The notes under the pieces: model-generated | The model's input: the letters and a program-made list of their open reading frames with translations, nothing else | Databases searched by the model: none | What the model was told of the DNA's origin: nothing | In this document: positions 1 to 8,857 of the stretch, piece by piece | Layout of the letters: each line of letters starts with the position of its first letter | How positions within the stretch are numbered: position 1 is the stretch's first letter | DNA from: Robbsia sp. KACC 23696 | Lineage (GTDB): Bacteria; Pseudomonadota; Gammaproteobacteria; Burkholderiales; Burkholderiaceae | Direction of reading: 5' to 3' | Length of the DNA stretch: 64,000 nucleotides | Assembly (NCBI RefSeq): GCF_039852015.1 | Contig: NZ_CP156626.1 | Span: forward strand, 1,398,249-1,462,248 | Program-made: the position numbers and the translations under genes

Positions 1-1
1 G

Positions 2-499
2 GTGGCGTTCCCGATCAATACGCCGGTCAACTTCGAGATCACGTCTGACTCGGTGATGAATGCGTTCTTCATCCCGCAGCTTGGCGGCATGATCTACGCG
101 ATGGCCGGCATGCACACGAAGCTGCACCTGGATGCGCATGAAGCAGGCGATTACGCTGGCTTGTCGGCGAACTTCAGCGGCCGTGGCTTCTCGGACATGA
201 AGTTCCGTGCACTGGCGCTATCGCAGTCGGATTACGACGCCTGGGTACAAAAGGTCAAGTCGTCGAGCGGTAGCGCACTGAGCTTCGATTCCTTCAAGGA
301 ACTCGCGAAGCCCAGCGAAGCGAACCCGGTGCAGTACTACCCGACGGTGCAGGGCGATGTATTTGGTCAGATTCTGGCGCAATACAACGTCGGCGGGAAT
401 CATATGGGCATGAAGATGGGCGAGCCGGAAGCGCAGAAGGGCATGGAAGGCATGAAAATGCCGGAAGCGCCTGCTGCAGCCTCGGCTCCCAGGGGATAA
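2..499 (+). CDS. cyoA: Cytochrome bo3 ubiquinol oxidase subunit II, C-terminal part (partial)
   Basis: This is the 3' part of the subunit II gene of a haem-copper ubiquinol oxidase; its 5' part, including the lipoprotein signal and transmembrane helices, lies left of the window. The visible 165 residues are the periplasmic cupredoxin-fold domain, recognised from stretches such as DSVMNAFFIPQLGG and FSGRGFSDMKF. In quinol oxidases this domain has lost the CuA ligands found in cytochrome c oxidases. The tail is rich in methionine (HMGMKM, GMEGMKM) and ends in an Ala-rich segment; a Met-rich tail also occurs in known CyoA proteins. cyoB starts 3 nt after the stop, so the genes are co-transcribed. 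Confidence 0.95.
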   Translation: MAFPINTPVNFEITSDSVMNAFFIPQLGGMIYAMAGMHTKLHLDAHEAGDYAGLSANFSGRGFSDMKFRALALSQSDYDAWVQKVKSSSGSALSFDSFKELAKPSEANPVQYYPTVQGDVFGQILAQYNVGGNHMGMKMGEPEAQKGMEGMKMPEAPAAASAPRG

Positions 500-502
500 A
501 GC

Positions 503-2485
503 ATGTTTGGAAAACTTACACTAGCGGATATTCCGTATAACGTGCCCATCGTGGCCGGTGTCGGTATCGTCATTATTTTGGGTGGCCTCGCCTTACTGGC
601 CCTCATCACGTATTACAAGAAGTGGACCTACCTCTGGAAAGAGTGGATCACCACGGTCGACCACAAGAAGCTGGGCGTGATGTACATCATCGTCGCCCTG
701 GTCATGTTGATTCGCGGTTTCTCCGACGCGATCATGATGCGTTCGCAGTTGGCGATTGCCTACGATGCCCCGGGGTATCTGCCGCCACACCACTACGACC
801 AGATCTTCTCGGCGCACGGCGTCATCATGATTTTCTTCATGGCGATGACGTTCATGATCGGCCTGATGAATATCGTCGTGCCGCTGCAGATCGGCGCACG
901 TGACGTGGCCTTCCCGTTCCTGAACTCGATGAGCTTCTGGATGACGGCATCGGCCGTGATCCTGATCAACGCGTCGTTGTTGATCGGCGAGTTCGCACAG
1001 ACGGGTTGGTTGGCCTATCCGCCGCTGTCGGAGCTGCAGTTCAGTCCGGGTGTGGGGGTGGACTACTACATCTGGGCCTTGCAGATATCGGGGGTGGGAA
1101 CGCTCCTGACCGGTGTGAACTTCTTCGTCACGATCGTCAAGATGCGTGCGCCGGGCATGACGTACTTCAAGCTGCCGGTGTTTACGTGGACGGCGCTGTG
1201 TACGAACGTGCTGATCATGCTGGCCTTCCCGATCCTGACCGTGACGCTGGCGTTGCTGGGACTGGACCGTTATCTGGGTATGCACTTCTTCACCAATGAC
1301 GGTGGCGGCAACCAGATGTTGTACCTGAACCTGATCTGGGCATGGGGTCACCCCGAGGTGTACATCCTGATCCTGCCAGCGTTCGGTATTTTCTCGGAAG
1401 TTGTATCGACCTTCGCGCGCAAGCCGTTGTTCGGTTACAAGACGATGGTGTACGCGACCTGCTCGATCATGGTCCTGTCGTTCGTCGTGTGGCTGCACCA
1501 CTTCTTCACGATGGGTTCGGGCGCGGACGTCAACGCGTTCTTCGGTATCACGACGATGATCATCGCGATCCCGACGGGCGTGAAGATCTTCAACTGGCTG
1601 TTCACGATCTACAAGGGTCGCGTGCAATACCATCCGTCGATCCTCTGGACGATCGGCTTCATGGTGACGTTCACGATCGGCGGTATGACGGGCGTGATGC
1701 TCGCGATCCCGGGCGCGGACTTCGTGCTGCACAACTCCTTGTTCCTGATCGCTCACTTCCACAACGTGATTATCGGCGGCGTGGTGTTCGGTTACCTGGC
1801 GGGCTTCTCGTACTGGTTCCCGAAGGCATTCGGCTTCAAGCTGAACGAAAAGTGGGGCAAGGCTGCATTCTGGTTCTGGCTGGTGGGCTTCTACGTCGCC
1901 TTCATGCCGCTGTACGTGCTGGGCTTCATGGGTGCAACGCGCCGTATGAACCACTACGACAATCCGGAATGGCATCCGTGGATGATCATCGCCTTCATCG
2001 GCGCGGTGCTGGTGCTGTGCGGCATCATCTGCCAACTGGTGCAGATCTATGTTTCGATCCGCGACCGTGATCTGCCGGGCAACCGTGACTTCACGGGTGA
2101 CCCGTGGAATGGCCGTACGCTGGAGTGGGCCACGGCTTCGCCGCCGCCGTCGTACAACTTCGCGGTCATCCCGCACGTGGAAGAGCTGGATCACTTCCAC
2201 CATGCCAAGCAACACGTGAAGGAAACCACGCCGCCGGTGTACACGGACATTCATATGCCGCGTAACACGTCGACCGGCTTCCTGATCGGCATGTTCGCCA
2301 CGGCGATGGGTTTCGGCGCGATCTGGTACATGTGGTGGATGATGATTGCCGGTTTCCTGGGCATCGTGGTCGTGGCGATCGTTCGCTGCTCGGACAACGA
2401 CATCGATTTCTACATTCCGGCGTCTGAAGTGAAGGCGACCGAAGAGGCGATTGCACGACGCGTCGCCATGGCGGAGGCAAACTGA
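503..2485 (+). CDS. cyoB: Cytochrome bo3 ubiquinol oxidase subunit I
   Basis: This is the catalytic subunit of the proton-pumping quinol oxidase, carrying haem b, haem o and CuB in the inner membrane. The 660 residues match the usual length for the family. Ligand motifs are visible: the CuB histidine in WAWGHPEVY at about residue 283, the HH pair in WLHHFF at about 332-333, and the haem ligand histidines in LIAHFHN. Many hydrophobic helices are present, consistent with the 15 of CyoB. The start follows an AGGGGATAAAGC ribosome-binding region. Its TGA overlaps the cyoC ATG by one base (TGATG), which indicates translational coupling. Confidence 0.98.
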   Translation: MFGKLTLADIPYNVPIVAGVGIVIILGGLALLALITYYKKWTYLWKEWITTVDHKKLGVMYIIVALVMLIRGFSDAIMMRSQLAIAYDAPGYLPPHHYDQIFSAHGVIMIFFMAMTFMIGLMNIVVPLQIGARDVAFPFLNSMSFWMTASAVILINASLLIGEFAQTGWLAYPPLSELQFSPGVGVDYYIWALQISGVGTLLTGVNFFVTIVKMRAPGMTYFKLPVFTWTALCTNVLIMLAFPILTVTLALLGLDRYLGMHFFTNDGGGNQMLYLNLIWAWGHPEVYILILPAFGIFSEVVSTFARKPLFGYKTMVYATCSIMVLSFVVWLHHFFTMGSGADVNAFFGITTMIIAIPTGVKIFNWLFTIYKGRVQYHPSILWTIGFMVTFTIGGMTGVMLAIPGADFVLHNSLFLIAHFHNVIIGGVVFGYLAGFSYWFPKAFGFKLNEKWGKAAFWFWLVGFYVAFMPLYVLGFMGATRRMNHYDNPEWHPWMIIAFIGAVLVLCGIICQLVQIYVSIRDRDLPGNRDFTGDPWNGRTLEWATASPPPSYNFAVIPHVEELDHFHHAKQHVKETTPPVYTDIHMPRNTSTGFLIGMFATAMGFGAIWYMWWMMIAGFLGIVVVAIVRCSDNDIDFYIPASEVKATEEAIARRVAMAEAN

Positions 2486-3120
2486 TGTCGAATGCACATC
2501 AAAGCACCGGACCGGCCGCAACGGCGGCGGGTCTGGCTGCGGAACACGAAGAGCATCACGATCACAGCGGCACGACGACGTTCGGTTTCTGGCTGTACCT
2601 GATGACCGACTGTATTCTGTTCGGCACGCTGTTCGCCGTGTTCGCTGTGATGCACAACGAATACGCCGGCGGTCCGGGACCGAAGGAATTGTTCGATCTA
2701 AAGGGCGTGGCCATTGAAACGGCCGCACTGCTGCTCAGCTCGATCACGTACGGTTTTGCGATGCTCTGCGGTCACAAGGGCAACCGTGCCGGCGTGATGG
2801 GCTGGTTGCTCGTGACGCTGTTGTTGGGTATTTCCTTCGTGTCGCTGGAAGTGCACGAGTTCATCGGCCTGATCGCTGAGGGTCATGGTCCGGACAAGAG
2901 CGCTTTCCTGTCCTCGTTCTTCACGCTGGTGGCGACGCACGGTATCCACGTGACGCTGGGTATGGTGTGGATGGTCGTGATGATGTTCCAAGTGATGGGC
3001 AAGAACGGTTTGAACGAACGCGTCATGACGCGCTTGTCCTGCCTTAGCTTGTTCTGGCACTTCCTGGACGTCATCTGGATCTGCGTTTTCACCTTCGTTT
3101 ATCTCGTGAGCATGGTCTGA
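2485..3120 (+). CDS. cyoC: Cytochrome bo3 ubiquinol oxidase subunit III
   Basis: This is subunit III of the bo3 oxidase, an integral membrane subunit that helps assemble and stabilise the complex. The 211-residue protein has a His-rich N-terminal cytoplasmic segment (HEEHHDHSG) followed by five hydrophobic helices. The segment LEVHEF and the motif ATHGIHVTLG are typical of the COX3 family. The start ATG overlaps the cyoB stop and the stop TGA overlaps the cyoD ATG, so it sits in the middle of a tightly coupled operon. Confidence 0.97.
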   Translation: MSNAHQSTGPAATAAGLAAEHEEHHDHSGTTTFGFWLYLMTDCILFGTLFAVFAVMHNEYAGGPGPKELFDLKGVAIETAALLLSSITYGFAMLCGHKGNRAGVMGWLLVTLLLGISFVSLEVHEFIGLIAEGHGPDKSAFLSSFFTLVATHGIHVTLGMVWMVVMMFQVMGKNGLNERVMTRLSCLSLFWHFLDVIWICVFTFVYLVSMV

Positions 3121-3470
3121 TGGCGAATACGAATACTCACTCCCACGACGGACACGGCGCCGGTGGCGAAGGCCACGGTAGCTACAAGTCCTACATCATC
3201 GGTTTCATTTTCTCGGTGATCCTGACCGCGCTGTCGTTCGGCGTCGTCATGGGCGATATGTTCTCGGCAGGCACGGCAGTGCCGGTGCTGGCGATCCTGG
3301 CGCTGGTCCAGGTGCTGGTCCACCTGACGTACTTCCTCCATATGGATGCCTCGTCGTCGCAACGTTGGAATGTGGTCGCCTTCGTTTTCACCGTCTTGAC
3401 GGCCGCGATCGTCATCGGTGGTTCGATCTGGATCATGCACAACGTGGCAACGAACATGATGCTGCGTTAA
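3120..3470 (+). CDS. cyoD: Cytochrome bo3 ubiquinol oxidase subunit IV
   Basis: This is the small subunit IV of the bo3 oxidase, needed for assembly of the complex. The 116 residues start with a His/Gly-rich tail (THSHDGHGAGGEGHGS) and contain three hydrophobic helices; VLVHLTYFLHMD is a typical COX4_pro stretch. It overlaps cyoC by one base and is the last gene of the operon. No cyoE (haem O synthase) follows, so that gene must be elsewhere. A strong hairpin terminator lies about 55 bp downstream. Confidence 0.96.
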   Translation: MANTNTHSHDGHGAGGEGHGSYKSYIIGFIFSVILTALSFGVVMGDMFSAGTAVPVLAILALVQVLVHLTYFLHMDASSSQRWNVVAFVFTVLTAAIVIGGSIWIMHNVATNMMLR

Positions 3471-3524
3471 AGCCTGCCCGATCGCGGCCGCCGTGTTCCA
3501 CGGCGCCGCTTGAAACGGCATGCG

Positions 3525-3556
3525 AAGCCCTGTAGACCAATCGGTCTACAGGGCTT
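3525..3556 (+). terminator. Intrinsic terminator of the cyo operon
   Basis: A perfect 14-bp inverted repeat (AAGCCCTGTAGACC, loop AATC, then its complement) lies 54 bp after the cyoD stop and is followed by a pyrimidine-rich stretch (CTTCCGTTT). It fits a Rho-independent terminator for cyoABCD, although the U-tract is interrupted. Confidence 0.85.
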
Positions 3557-3794
3557 CTTCCGTTTACGGGCATGGCGGCGGGCGGGGGGCGGGAGGAGCG
3601 GGAGCGTCCGATGCAAAGTGGATCGCGCGTGCTTCGCGTCATGGTCGGCCTTTGCGCGTCTCGCGTCTCATCGATGACCGATCAATGTAATGATGCGACT
3701 CGATCAGGGTATTCCTGACATCGCACGGTCCATATTGGCAGGCGAGCGGTGAAAGCGGTTCCGTTAGTCCTCTTCTTAATCATAGGTAGTACAC
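3557..3794. other. Intergenic region between cyo terminator and first hydrolase
   Basis: Together with the terminator this gap is about 320 bp. It holds a G-rich stretch (about 3575-3610) and then less GC-rich DNA just before the hydrolase start. I found no clear sigma70 -35/-10 pair and no TTCG-N16-TTCG box of the kind used by some type III regulons. The promoter of the next gene must lie here but I cannot place it. Confidence 0.4.
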
Positions 3795-5282
3795 ATGTCC
3801 GATTCCATTTCGGCCGGTCTGATGACATCCCAGGTATTCGCGGCGTTTGGCGGCGATCTGATCGAGGACACCTCCTCCGTCAAGGTCGCCGCAGCGCCGG
3901 CGGCGTCCGGTTTTTCCCAAAGCGAGCAGACCGACCTGACCCGGTCGTTGGTCCTTACCGACGGCGAGAATCGGACGGCCAGCGCGTTGCGCGCCCTTCC
4001 GACGTCGTTGGAGGACGGTATTTTCACCATTGGCTTTTGCGGTACCGGATCGAACGCGCGTGACGCCGGCACGGACAAAAACTACTTCAACGGCGAGATG
4101 GTATCGACCTTGTTGCGCCATACGGCCGGCAACGAATTCGTGAACAAGCTCACCGTGGACGGTCCCGGAAGCGGAAATTTGATGGCGGGGCACGCGTTTG
4201 CGACATTCAGCAAGCATCATGACGTGGTCGCGCAGCTCACCGGGCGTGGGCTCGAACAACATGCCGCGCATGCGATGCAAGTATTGGTCGGCAAGTCGGC
4301 ACGTCAGTTCGGTGACGAGCCGGCGCTGCAGCCTACCGGTTTCACGGCGATGACGACGTTGCTGGGTGAACGGCTGGGGGCGCTGATCGGCCTGGGTACC
4401 ACGGCGCAGGACATCGCTGAAGCGCGTGCACAGATTCAAGGCCTCGAGGCGATGATCCGAGACAACCGGGATCATCCGATTCATCGCGTGAATGTCGTGG
4501 CATGGAGCCGCGGTTCCGCGTGCGCGCACATCTTCGCGCATCTGCTGAACGATAATCCGACCTTGCGCGATATCGAAGTGCGGCTGGTCTGCATCGATCC
4601 CGTCGCAGGCCCGGGGAACCACTCGGCGAATGTGTTGACGGTGCCGAGCAATGTGCGCGAGGCGGTGTATTACACGGCGGAAGACGAGCGCTCGTTCTTT
4701 TTCGAAACCTTCCATGTCCGGCGTCAGTCGATCGAGAACACGCGAACGTCATTTCATCGGGTATCCGGCAATCACGCGATGGTCGTCGGCAATATCACCG
4801 CGTTGCCGGGCACGCCCGAAGTGGCGACAGCGGTGGCCGAGACCATGCGCATGTGCGTTGCCGATCAGCTGCGTCAATGGGGCAGTGATATCCGCGAGAC
4901 CGTGGAAGGGTCGGCAACGCGGATTGCGAAGATGGACACGCAGCGCCTGGTCGAAATGAAGGCGCTGATTCGAGAAGGGAAGCAGGGCGGTGCATTCGCG
5001 CCCTTGCACCAAACCGGCTATGCCGCCGGTCTGACGCACGCGGAGAAGAAGATATGGGTGACCGAGACCGGGTATGCCGTGCAATCGGACGATGCCCTCA
5101 GCCGTTCGACCATTGTCAATGACGCCATGGCGGCCAGCATGCTGCCGTTCGCCGATGAGACGCCGGTGCCGTGGTTGCACAGCGTTGCGGCAAAGGTGTG
5201 GACCGGCATCAAAAGCGTGGCCAACACGATCGGATCCTGGCTGAGCGCGCCATTCGGATCTTGGGGAGCGCGCACGCTGTAA
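3795..5282 (+). CDS. Tle1/DUF2235-like alpha/beta hydrolase, paralogue 1 (putative lipase or effector)
   Basis: The 495-residue protein has no signal peptide or membrane helix. By eye it resembles the catalytic part of the Tle1/DUF2235 lipase group. A GTGSN motif sits at residues 83-87 after a hydrophobic strand (IFTIGFC). A nucleophile elbow AWSRG has its candidate serine at about 238, with Ala in place of the usual first Gly. IDPVAGPGNH at 267-276 could carry the acid, and GNHAM at 325-329 could carry the catalytic His. The C-terminus has an amphipathic stretch (AAKVWTGIKSVANTIGSWL) that could bind membranes. The next gene is a close paralogue. I see no VgrG, PAAR, chaperone or obvious immunity gene nearby. 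The fold call is probable; the substrate and any secretion route are unknown. Confidence 0.72.
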   Translation: MSDSISAGLMTSQVFAAFGGDLIEDTSSVKVAAAPAASGFSQSEQTDLTRSLVLTDGENRTASALRALPTSLEDGIFTIGFCGTGSNARDAGTDKNYFNGEMVSTLLRHTAGNEFVNKLTVDGPGSGNLMAGHAFATFSKHHDVVAQLTGRGLEQHAAHAMQVLVGKSARQFGDEPALQPTGFTAMTTLLGERLGALIGLGTTAQDIAEARAQIQGLEAMIRDNRDHPIHRVNVVAWSRGSACAHIFAHLLNDNPTLRDIEVRLVCIDPVAGPGNHSANVLTVPSNVREAVYYTAEDERSFFFETFHVRRQSIENTRTSFHRVSGNHAMVVGNITALPGTPEVATAVAETMRMCVADQLRQWGSDIRETVEGSATRIAKMDTQRLVEMKALIREGKQGGAFAPLHQTGYAAGLTHAEKKIWVTETGYAVQSDDALSRSTIVNDAMAASMLPFADETPVPWLHSVAAKVWTGIKSVANTIGSWLSAPFGSWGARTL

Positions 5283-5333
5283 GGCGTCGAGCCGCATTGA
5301 TCAAAAGCGCTTGCCGCTGTTTGCGATGGCGTT

Positions 5334-5367
5334 AAAACGCCCATGACACCGTCGTCATGGGCGTTTT
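5334..5367 (+). terminator. Intrinsic terminator after hydrolase paralogue 1
   Basis: A 14-bp perfect stem (AAAACGCCCATGAC and its complement) with a 6-nt loop ends in GCGTTTTGCC, 51 bp after the stop codon. It should end transcription of the first hydrolase, so the second paralogue probably has its own promoter. Confidence 0.85.
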
Positions 5368-5399
5368 GCCGTTTATCAGAAGCGCATTATTGAGGAAAG

Positions 5400-5417
5400 A
5401 TACCTGTTTCCAGGTAT
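5400..5417. promoter_or_regulatory. Short perfect inverted repeat between the paralogues (possible operator)
   Basis: ATACCTG, a 4-nt spacer TTTC, then CAGGTAT form an 18-bp perfect dyad, about 150 bp upstream of the second hydrolase and just after the terminator of the first. Position and symmetry suit a dimeric regulator site. No known family is recognised, and a 7-bp dyad can arise by chance. Confidence 0.3.
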
Positions 5418-5563
5418 GGTTGTGTGCGCAACTGGATGCGACGATCGGTGGTATCGGAATGCAGGCGATGCCTCTGGCGTAGTACCACGCGTCGGCGCAT
5501 GCGGGCGGGGTGGAAACCGTTCTGTGCATTCCCACGTCATTCAATCCGACCGGGATGCCGCGT

Positions 5564-6985
5564 ATGTCGATCCAATCTCTTCTTGGCGGCTATCAGCCGC
5601 ATTTTGACTTACCGGAGCCGGCAGAAGGCGCCAACGCCACGGCGTCGATTGCCGATGACGATGCGCCGGCCGAGCAATCCGCCTTGCCCACGGCGCGGGC
5701 GCCCGAGCGCTATCCGGGCCTCGCCAATGCCAGTCGCGTCTTCACGATCGGATTTTGCGGGACCGGCTCGAATTCGCGGGATGCAGACATCAGCGCGCGG
5801 TACGGTAACGGCGAATTGGTCAGTACATTGCTACGACACACCGACGGTGACGAGTACGTCGACAAACTGACCGTCGATGGCCCGGGAAGCGGCAATCACC
5901 TGATGGGCAGCGCGTTTACCGATTTTGAGAAACACGCCGATACGATGGGCAAACTGGCCGGTGTCGGCATGGATCAGAATGCGCGTCACGCGATGAAGGT
6001 CGTGCTTGGGAAGTCGGAGCGTGTCTTTCCGAGCGAATGCCCGATTGCCGGAGGCGTGAACGGACTCGTTGGCTGGTGTCAGGCGCAATGGCGGGCGCTG
6101 ACAGGGTTGGGCGGAGAGTCGGCGGAGATCCTCGAGGCGCGTGCGAAAGTGCGGTCCCTGGAAGACCTGATCGCCAATCACCGCGAAGGCGAGATTACGC
6201 AGATCAACGTGGTCGCATGGAGTCGCGGCGCCGCGACGGCCCAGCTCTTTGCGAACATGCTCAGCGAGGATCCGGTACTCAGCAAGATCGATGTCCGTAT
6301 GGTGGCGATCGATCCGGTGGCCGGGCCCGCGAATCATGGCGCGAATGTCATGACGATCGCGCCGAATGTGAAGGAGTTGATCGTCTACACGGCACGGAAC
6401 GAACGCTCCTATTTTTTCGAGACATTCCTGCCGACAAATAATGAAGGCCGTATGGACGATGCGACGTGGGTCCGCCCGATGGCCGGAAACCACGCGATGC
6501 TGGTAGGGGGGCACAAAAAAGGGGCCTTCGACACGGGGCTCGCCGAGGCGGTAGGCAGTGGTATGCGGATGCGCGTCGCCGATCATCTGCGTCAGTGGGG
6601 AAGCGTCATCAACGAGACGATCCCAGGCGCCGCGACTACGGTGCCGATGATGAACGCGCAGCGCCTGGACGAGATTCAGACACAGATCGATCGCGCTAGT
6701 GAGGCGGGCACCTTCGATGTGCTGCATCGAAGCGGCTATGCCGGGATCCTGACGCATCTGTTCGACAAGGTCTATGCGACGAAAGATGCGTTCGTGAGAC
6801 TGCCCACCCGGCACGAAGGCGACGGTTTATATCAGTGGTCCGATCTCAAGAACAGCACCGTCGAAACATGGCATCCCTGGTTGAGCAGTGCCGCTTATCG
6901 CGTAGCGGAAACGGTTCGATCGATCGTGGGCGCGTTGCTACCGTCCCAGACGGCCCTCAGCCAGCATGTGACGCAGTTGGTCTAA
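5564..6985 (+). CDS. Tle1/DUF2235-like alpha/beta hydrolase, paralogue 2 (putative lipase or effector)
   Basis: This is a tandem paralogue of the preceding gene, with the same motif order: FTIGFCGTGSN, VDGPGSGN, the nucleophile elbow AWSRG, AIDPVAGPANH and GNHAM. I chose the ATG at 5564 (MSIQSLLGG) because it aligns with the start of paralogue 1 and has a GGGA element upstream. An in-frame GTG at 5510 would add 18 residues but lacks a spaced ribosome site. From 5564 the candidate catalytic Ser is at about residue 220. No signal peptide is seen. The N-terminal 50 residues and the C-terminus differ most between the copies, while the catalytic core is well kept. Both copies look intact, which argues against decay of a redundant duplicate. 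Confidence 0.72.
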   Translation: MSIQSLLGGYQPHFDLPEPAEGANATASIADDDAPAEQSALPTARAPERYPGLANASRVFTIGFCGTGSNSRDADISARYGNGELVSTLLRHTDGDEYVDKLTVDGPGSGNHLMGSAFTDFEKHADTMGKLAGVGMDQNARHAMKVVLGKSERVFPSECPIAGGVNGLVGWCQAQWRALTGLGGESAEILEARAKVRSLEDLIANHREGEITQINVVAWSRGAATAQLFANMLSEDPVLSKIDVRMVAIDPVAGPANHGANVMTIAPNVKELIVYTARNERSYFFETFLPTNNEGRMDDATWVRPMAGNHAMLVGGHKKGAFDTGLAEAVGSGMRMRVADHLRQWGSVINETIPGAATTVPMMNAQRLDEIQTQIDRASEAGTFDVLHRSGYAGILTHLFDKVYATKDAFVRLPTRHEGDGLYQWSDLKNSTVETWHPWLSSAAYRVAETVRSIVGALLPSQTALSQHVTQLV

Positions 6986-7011
6986 GCTCGCGTCAGACGT
7001 TTGTAACGGGC

Positions 7012-7037
7012 AAAAAAAATCCCGGCGCCAGGCCGGG
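7012..7037 (-). terminator. Intrinsic terminator of the porin transcript (minus strand)
   Basis: CCCGGC, a 5-nt loop and GCCGGG form a GC-rich stem. On the minus strand it is followed by eight consecutive T residues, seen as the A-run at 7012-7019 on the plus strand. It lies beyond the end of the porin gene and just past the end of the convergent hydrolase gene. Confidence 0.85.
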
Positions 7038-7102
7038 AGGGTGGGATCGATTTGGGAATCGATCCGTCATGCTGTCACGCGCGATGGAATGCGCGACGAC
7101 CT

Positions 7103-7143
7103 GTTTGCCCGGGCTTCGCAATCCATCCAAAGCCCGGGCAAAC
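7103..7143 (-). other. Long hairpin just after the porin stop
   Basis: GTTTGCCCGGGCTT at 7103-7116 pairs perfectly with 7130-7143 across a 13-nt loop, immediately downstream of the porin stop on the minus strand. It lacks a T-run, so it may stabilise the porin mRNA 3' end or act with the terminator about 65 bp further on. Confidence 0.55.
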
Positions 7144-7150
7144 ATCCCAA

Positions 7151-8323
7151 TTAGAAGCGGTGACGCAGACCGACGGTCACGGCGACTTGGTTGCCCGTCG
7201 ACGACGGCGACGACGTACCGATCGCAGCGCGGTTAGCGTAGTTCACGCCGGTAGCCGCGTTGTTACCCAGGCTGCCCGTTGCCTTCTGATACACGCCTTC
7301 CAGGTACACGTCGGTGCGCTTGCTCAGCGAGTAATCGCTTTGCAGCGACACTTGTTGCCACTTCGGCGAACCCGTACCGCCAAAGCCGCTGGCCTTGCCG
7401 TCCGTGAACGTGTAGGCAGCCGACAGGTTCAACGCCGGCGTCAACGCGTAACGGCCGTTCACTTCGTAGTTGCTCAGGTGCAGGTTCGAACCGTTCAGGC
7501 CACCGAAGGTCGTGCCGCCCAGTTCAACGCCGCCCAGACCATCCAGGTGCGTGTTCGTGTACACGAAGCCGAGCGTTGCCGGGCCGAACGTGTAGTTCAA
7601 GCCAGCACCGAACGTACGTTGCAGGTTTGCTGCAACCGTTGCCGAACCATTACCCAGCGACGTTGCGCCGGTCGTGTTCGTGCCGCCGTTGTTCAACTGC
7701 AAGTACGACGCGGCTGCCGACAGCGGGCCGTTGTTGTACGACACGCCTGCGCTGTAAGCCCGGTTGTTCGAGAAGCCGTTGGCTTGGTTGCTGAAACCGT
7801 ACAAGCCACCGAATTCGAAGCCGTAGTAGTTGGCGCTACGATACTTGACGGCGTTCTTGATCGACGAGATCGCGTCCAGGTCATCGTTGTTCAGCGGGTG
7901 AGCAGCCAGGTTGTTGCCATAGCCTTGACCCGTAGCCGACAGCGGGCCCAGGAAGTCCACAGCCGAGCTGTACTGGCGACCCAGCGTCAGCGTACCGTAC
8001 TGATCGCTCTTCAGGCCGACATAGGCTTGACGGTTGAATTGCGAACCCGATTCGTGGCTAGCGCCGTTGTTCAGGTTGAAGCCATCTTCCAACGTGAAGA
8101 TCGCATGCAGACCGCCGCCCAGGTCTTCATTGCCGCGCAGACCCCAGTACGTGTTCGAAACGTTACCGCTGCCTTCCGAATAGCTGGCGCCAGTGCCGGC
8201 ATTGTTCAGGTACACCAGACCTGCGTCCAGCGTGCCATACAGCGTGACGCTGCTTTGCGCGTGAGCGTTGATCGCGAAAGCGGAGGCGCCAGCCAGTGCG
8301 GCAGCCATCAGGGTCTTCTTCAT
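7151..8323 (-). CDS. Gram-negative general porin (Burkholderia OmpC-like, porin_4 family)
   Basis: This is an outer-membrane trimeric diffusion porin of the betaproteobacterial type. The 390 residues begin with a signal peptide (MKKTLMAAALAGASAFAINAHA, about 22 residues) and the mature start QSSVTLYGTLDAGL is typical. Further family signatures are WGLRGNEDLGGGLHAIFTLE, FNRQAYVGL and TLGRQYS, and the C-terminal strand ends in Phe (VGLRHRF), the signal for outer-membrane assembly. A GGAGAGACC ribosome site precedes the ATG. The gene is monocistronic, with a long AT-rich upstream region and its own terminator. The substrate range cannot be told from sequence. Confidence 0.95.
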   Translation of the reverse strand: MKKTLMAAALAGASAFAINAHAQSSVTLYGTLDAGLVYLNNAGTGASYSEGSGNVSNTYWGLRGNEDLGGGLHAIFTLEDGFNLNNGASHESGSQFNRQAYVGLKSDQYGTLTLGRQYSSAVDFLGPLSATGQGYGNNLAAHPLNNDDLDAISSIKNAVKYRSANYYGFEFGGLYGFSNQANGFSNNRAYSAGVSYNNGPLSAAASYLQLNNGGTNTTGATSLGNGSATVAANLQRTFGAGLNYTFGPATLGFVYTNTHLDGLGGVELGGTTFGGLNGSNLHLSNYEVNGRYALTPALNLSAAYTFTDGKASGFGGTGSPKWQQVSLQSDYSLSKRTDVYLEGVYQKATGSLGNNAATGVNYANRAAIGTSSPSSTGNQVAVTVGLRHRF

Positions 8324-8493
8324 GGTCTCTCCAGAATCTAATTAAACGAATGCTTTGTAAGGAATCGTGAGATGTGATGACGGCGCGCCGAAACGGGGGC
8401 ATCGGCCTACACGTATCAAAATTCCACGACTACTTCTCGATACATCGGGACCGAGTGTAGAAGACCCTGGCTCATGTGACACGCCAATTACTG

Positions 8494-8509
8494 CAACAAT
8501 CTATTGTTG
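8494..8509. promoter_or_regulatory. 16-bp palindrome upstream of the porin (possible operator)
   Basis: CAACAAT-CT-ATTGTTG is a perfect 16-bp palindrome about 170 bp upstream of the porin start. It is followed on the plus strand by GGTGTTTTTCC. It may bind a dimeric regulator or form a weak hairpin; no regulator family is recognised. Confidence 0.35.
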
Positions 8510-8857
8510 GTGTTTTTCCACAACGACGGTAAAAGCATCTAATTTGCTGTCAATTACCTTCTATTTACGTTCGACTGTAACGCGATGTTACGGTCGCCAT
8601 CCGTCAATGCTTTGTTGTTTTTATGCTTCGATGTGCCGCGGTGCACCGCTAAGTTGCTGTATATGTGTAAAAAAAATACCACGTCAATACAAGGGAATAC
8701 CCGTAAAGATGGCAGTCCGAAGTGAATCTTTATTTCATTTTCCGAAAAGCGTTACGGTAAATAACGGTGCCTGCTCTCTGACGTGAGGCGAGATGTAAGG
8801 AAAGTTTTGGAGATTTTGTTACGACTTGGGGTTGCGATATCGCGAAGTGTGGTCTAT

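Noticed and set aside
593-2728. A 711-codon open frame antisense to cyoB and cyoC.
   Set aside because: It is a codon-bias shadow: the translation is Arg/His/Asp-rich without domains, while the plus strand encodes an unmistakable oxidase.
3557-3794. A type III secretion promoter box (TTCG-N16-TTCG) upstream of the first hydrolase.
   Set aside because: Only isolated TTCG occurrences were seen, without the correct spacing.
8367-8786. An open frame of 139 codons in the porin upstream region, plus one of 85 codons nearby.
   Set aside because: Composition is Cys- and Ser-rich and unlike coding DNA here, there is no ribosome site, and the second frame runs into the tRNA-Lys gene.
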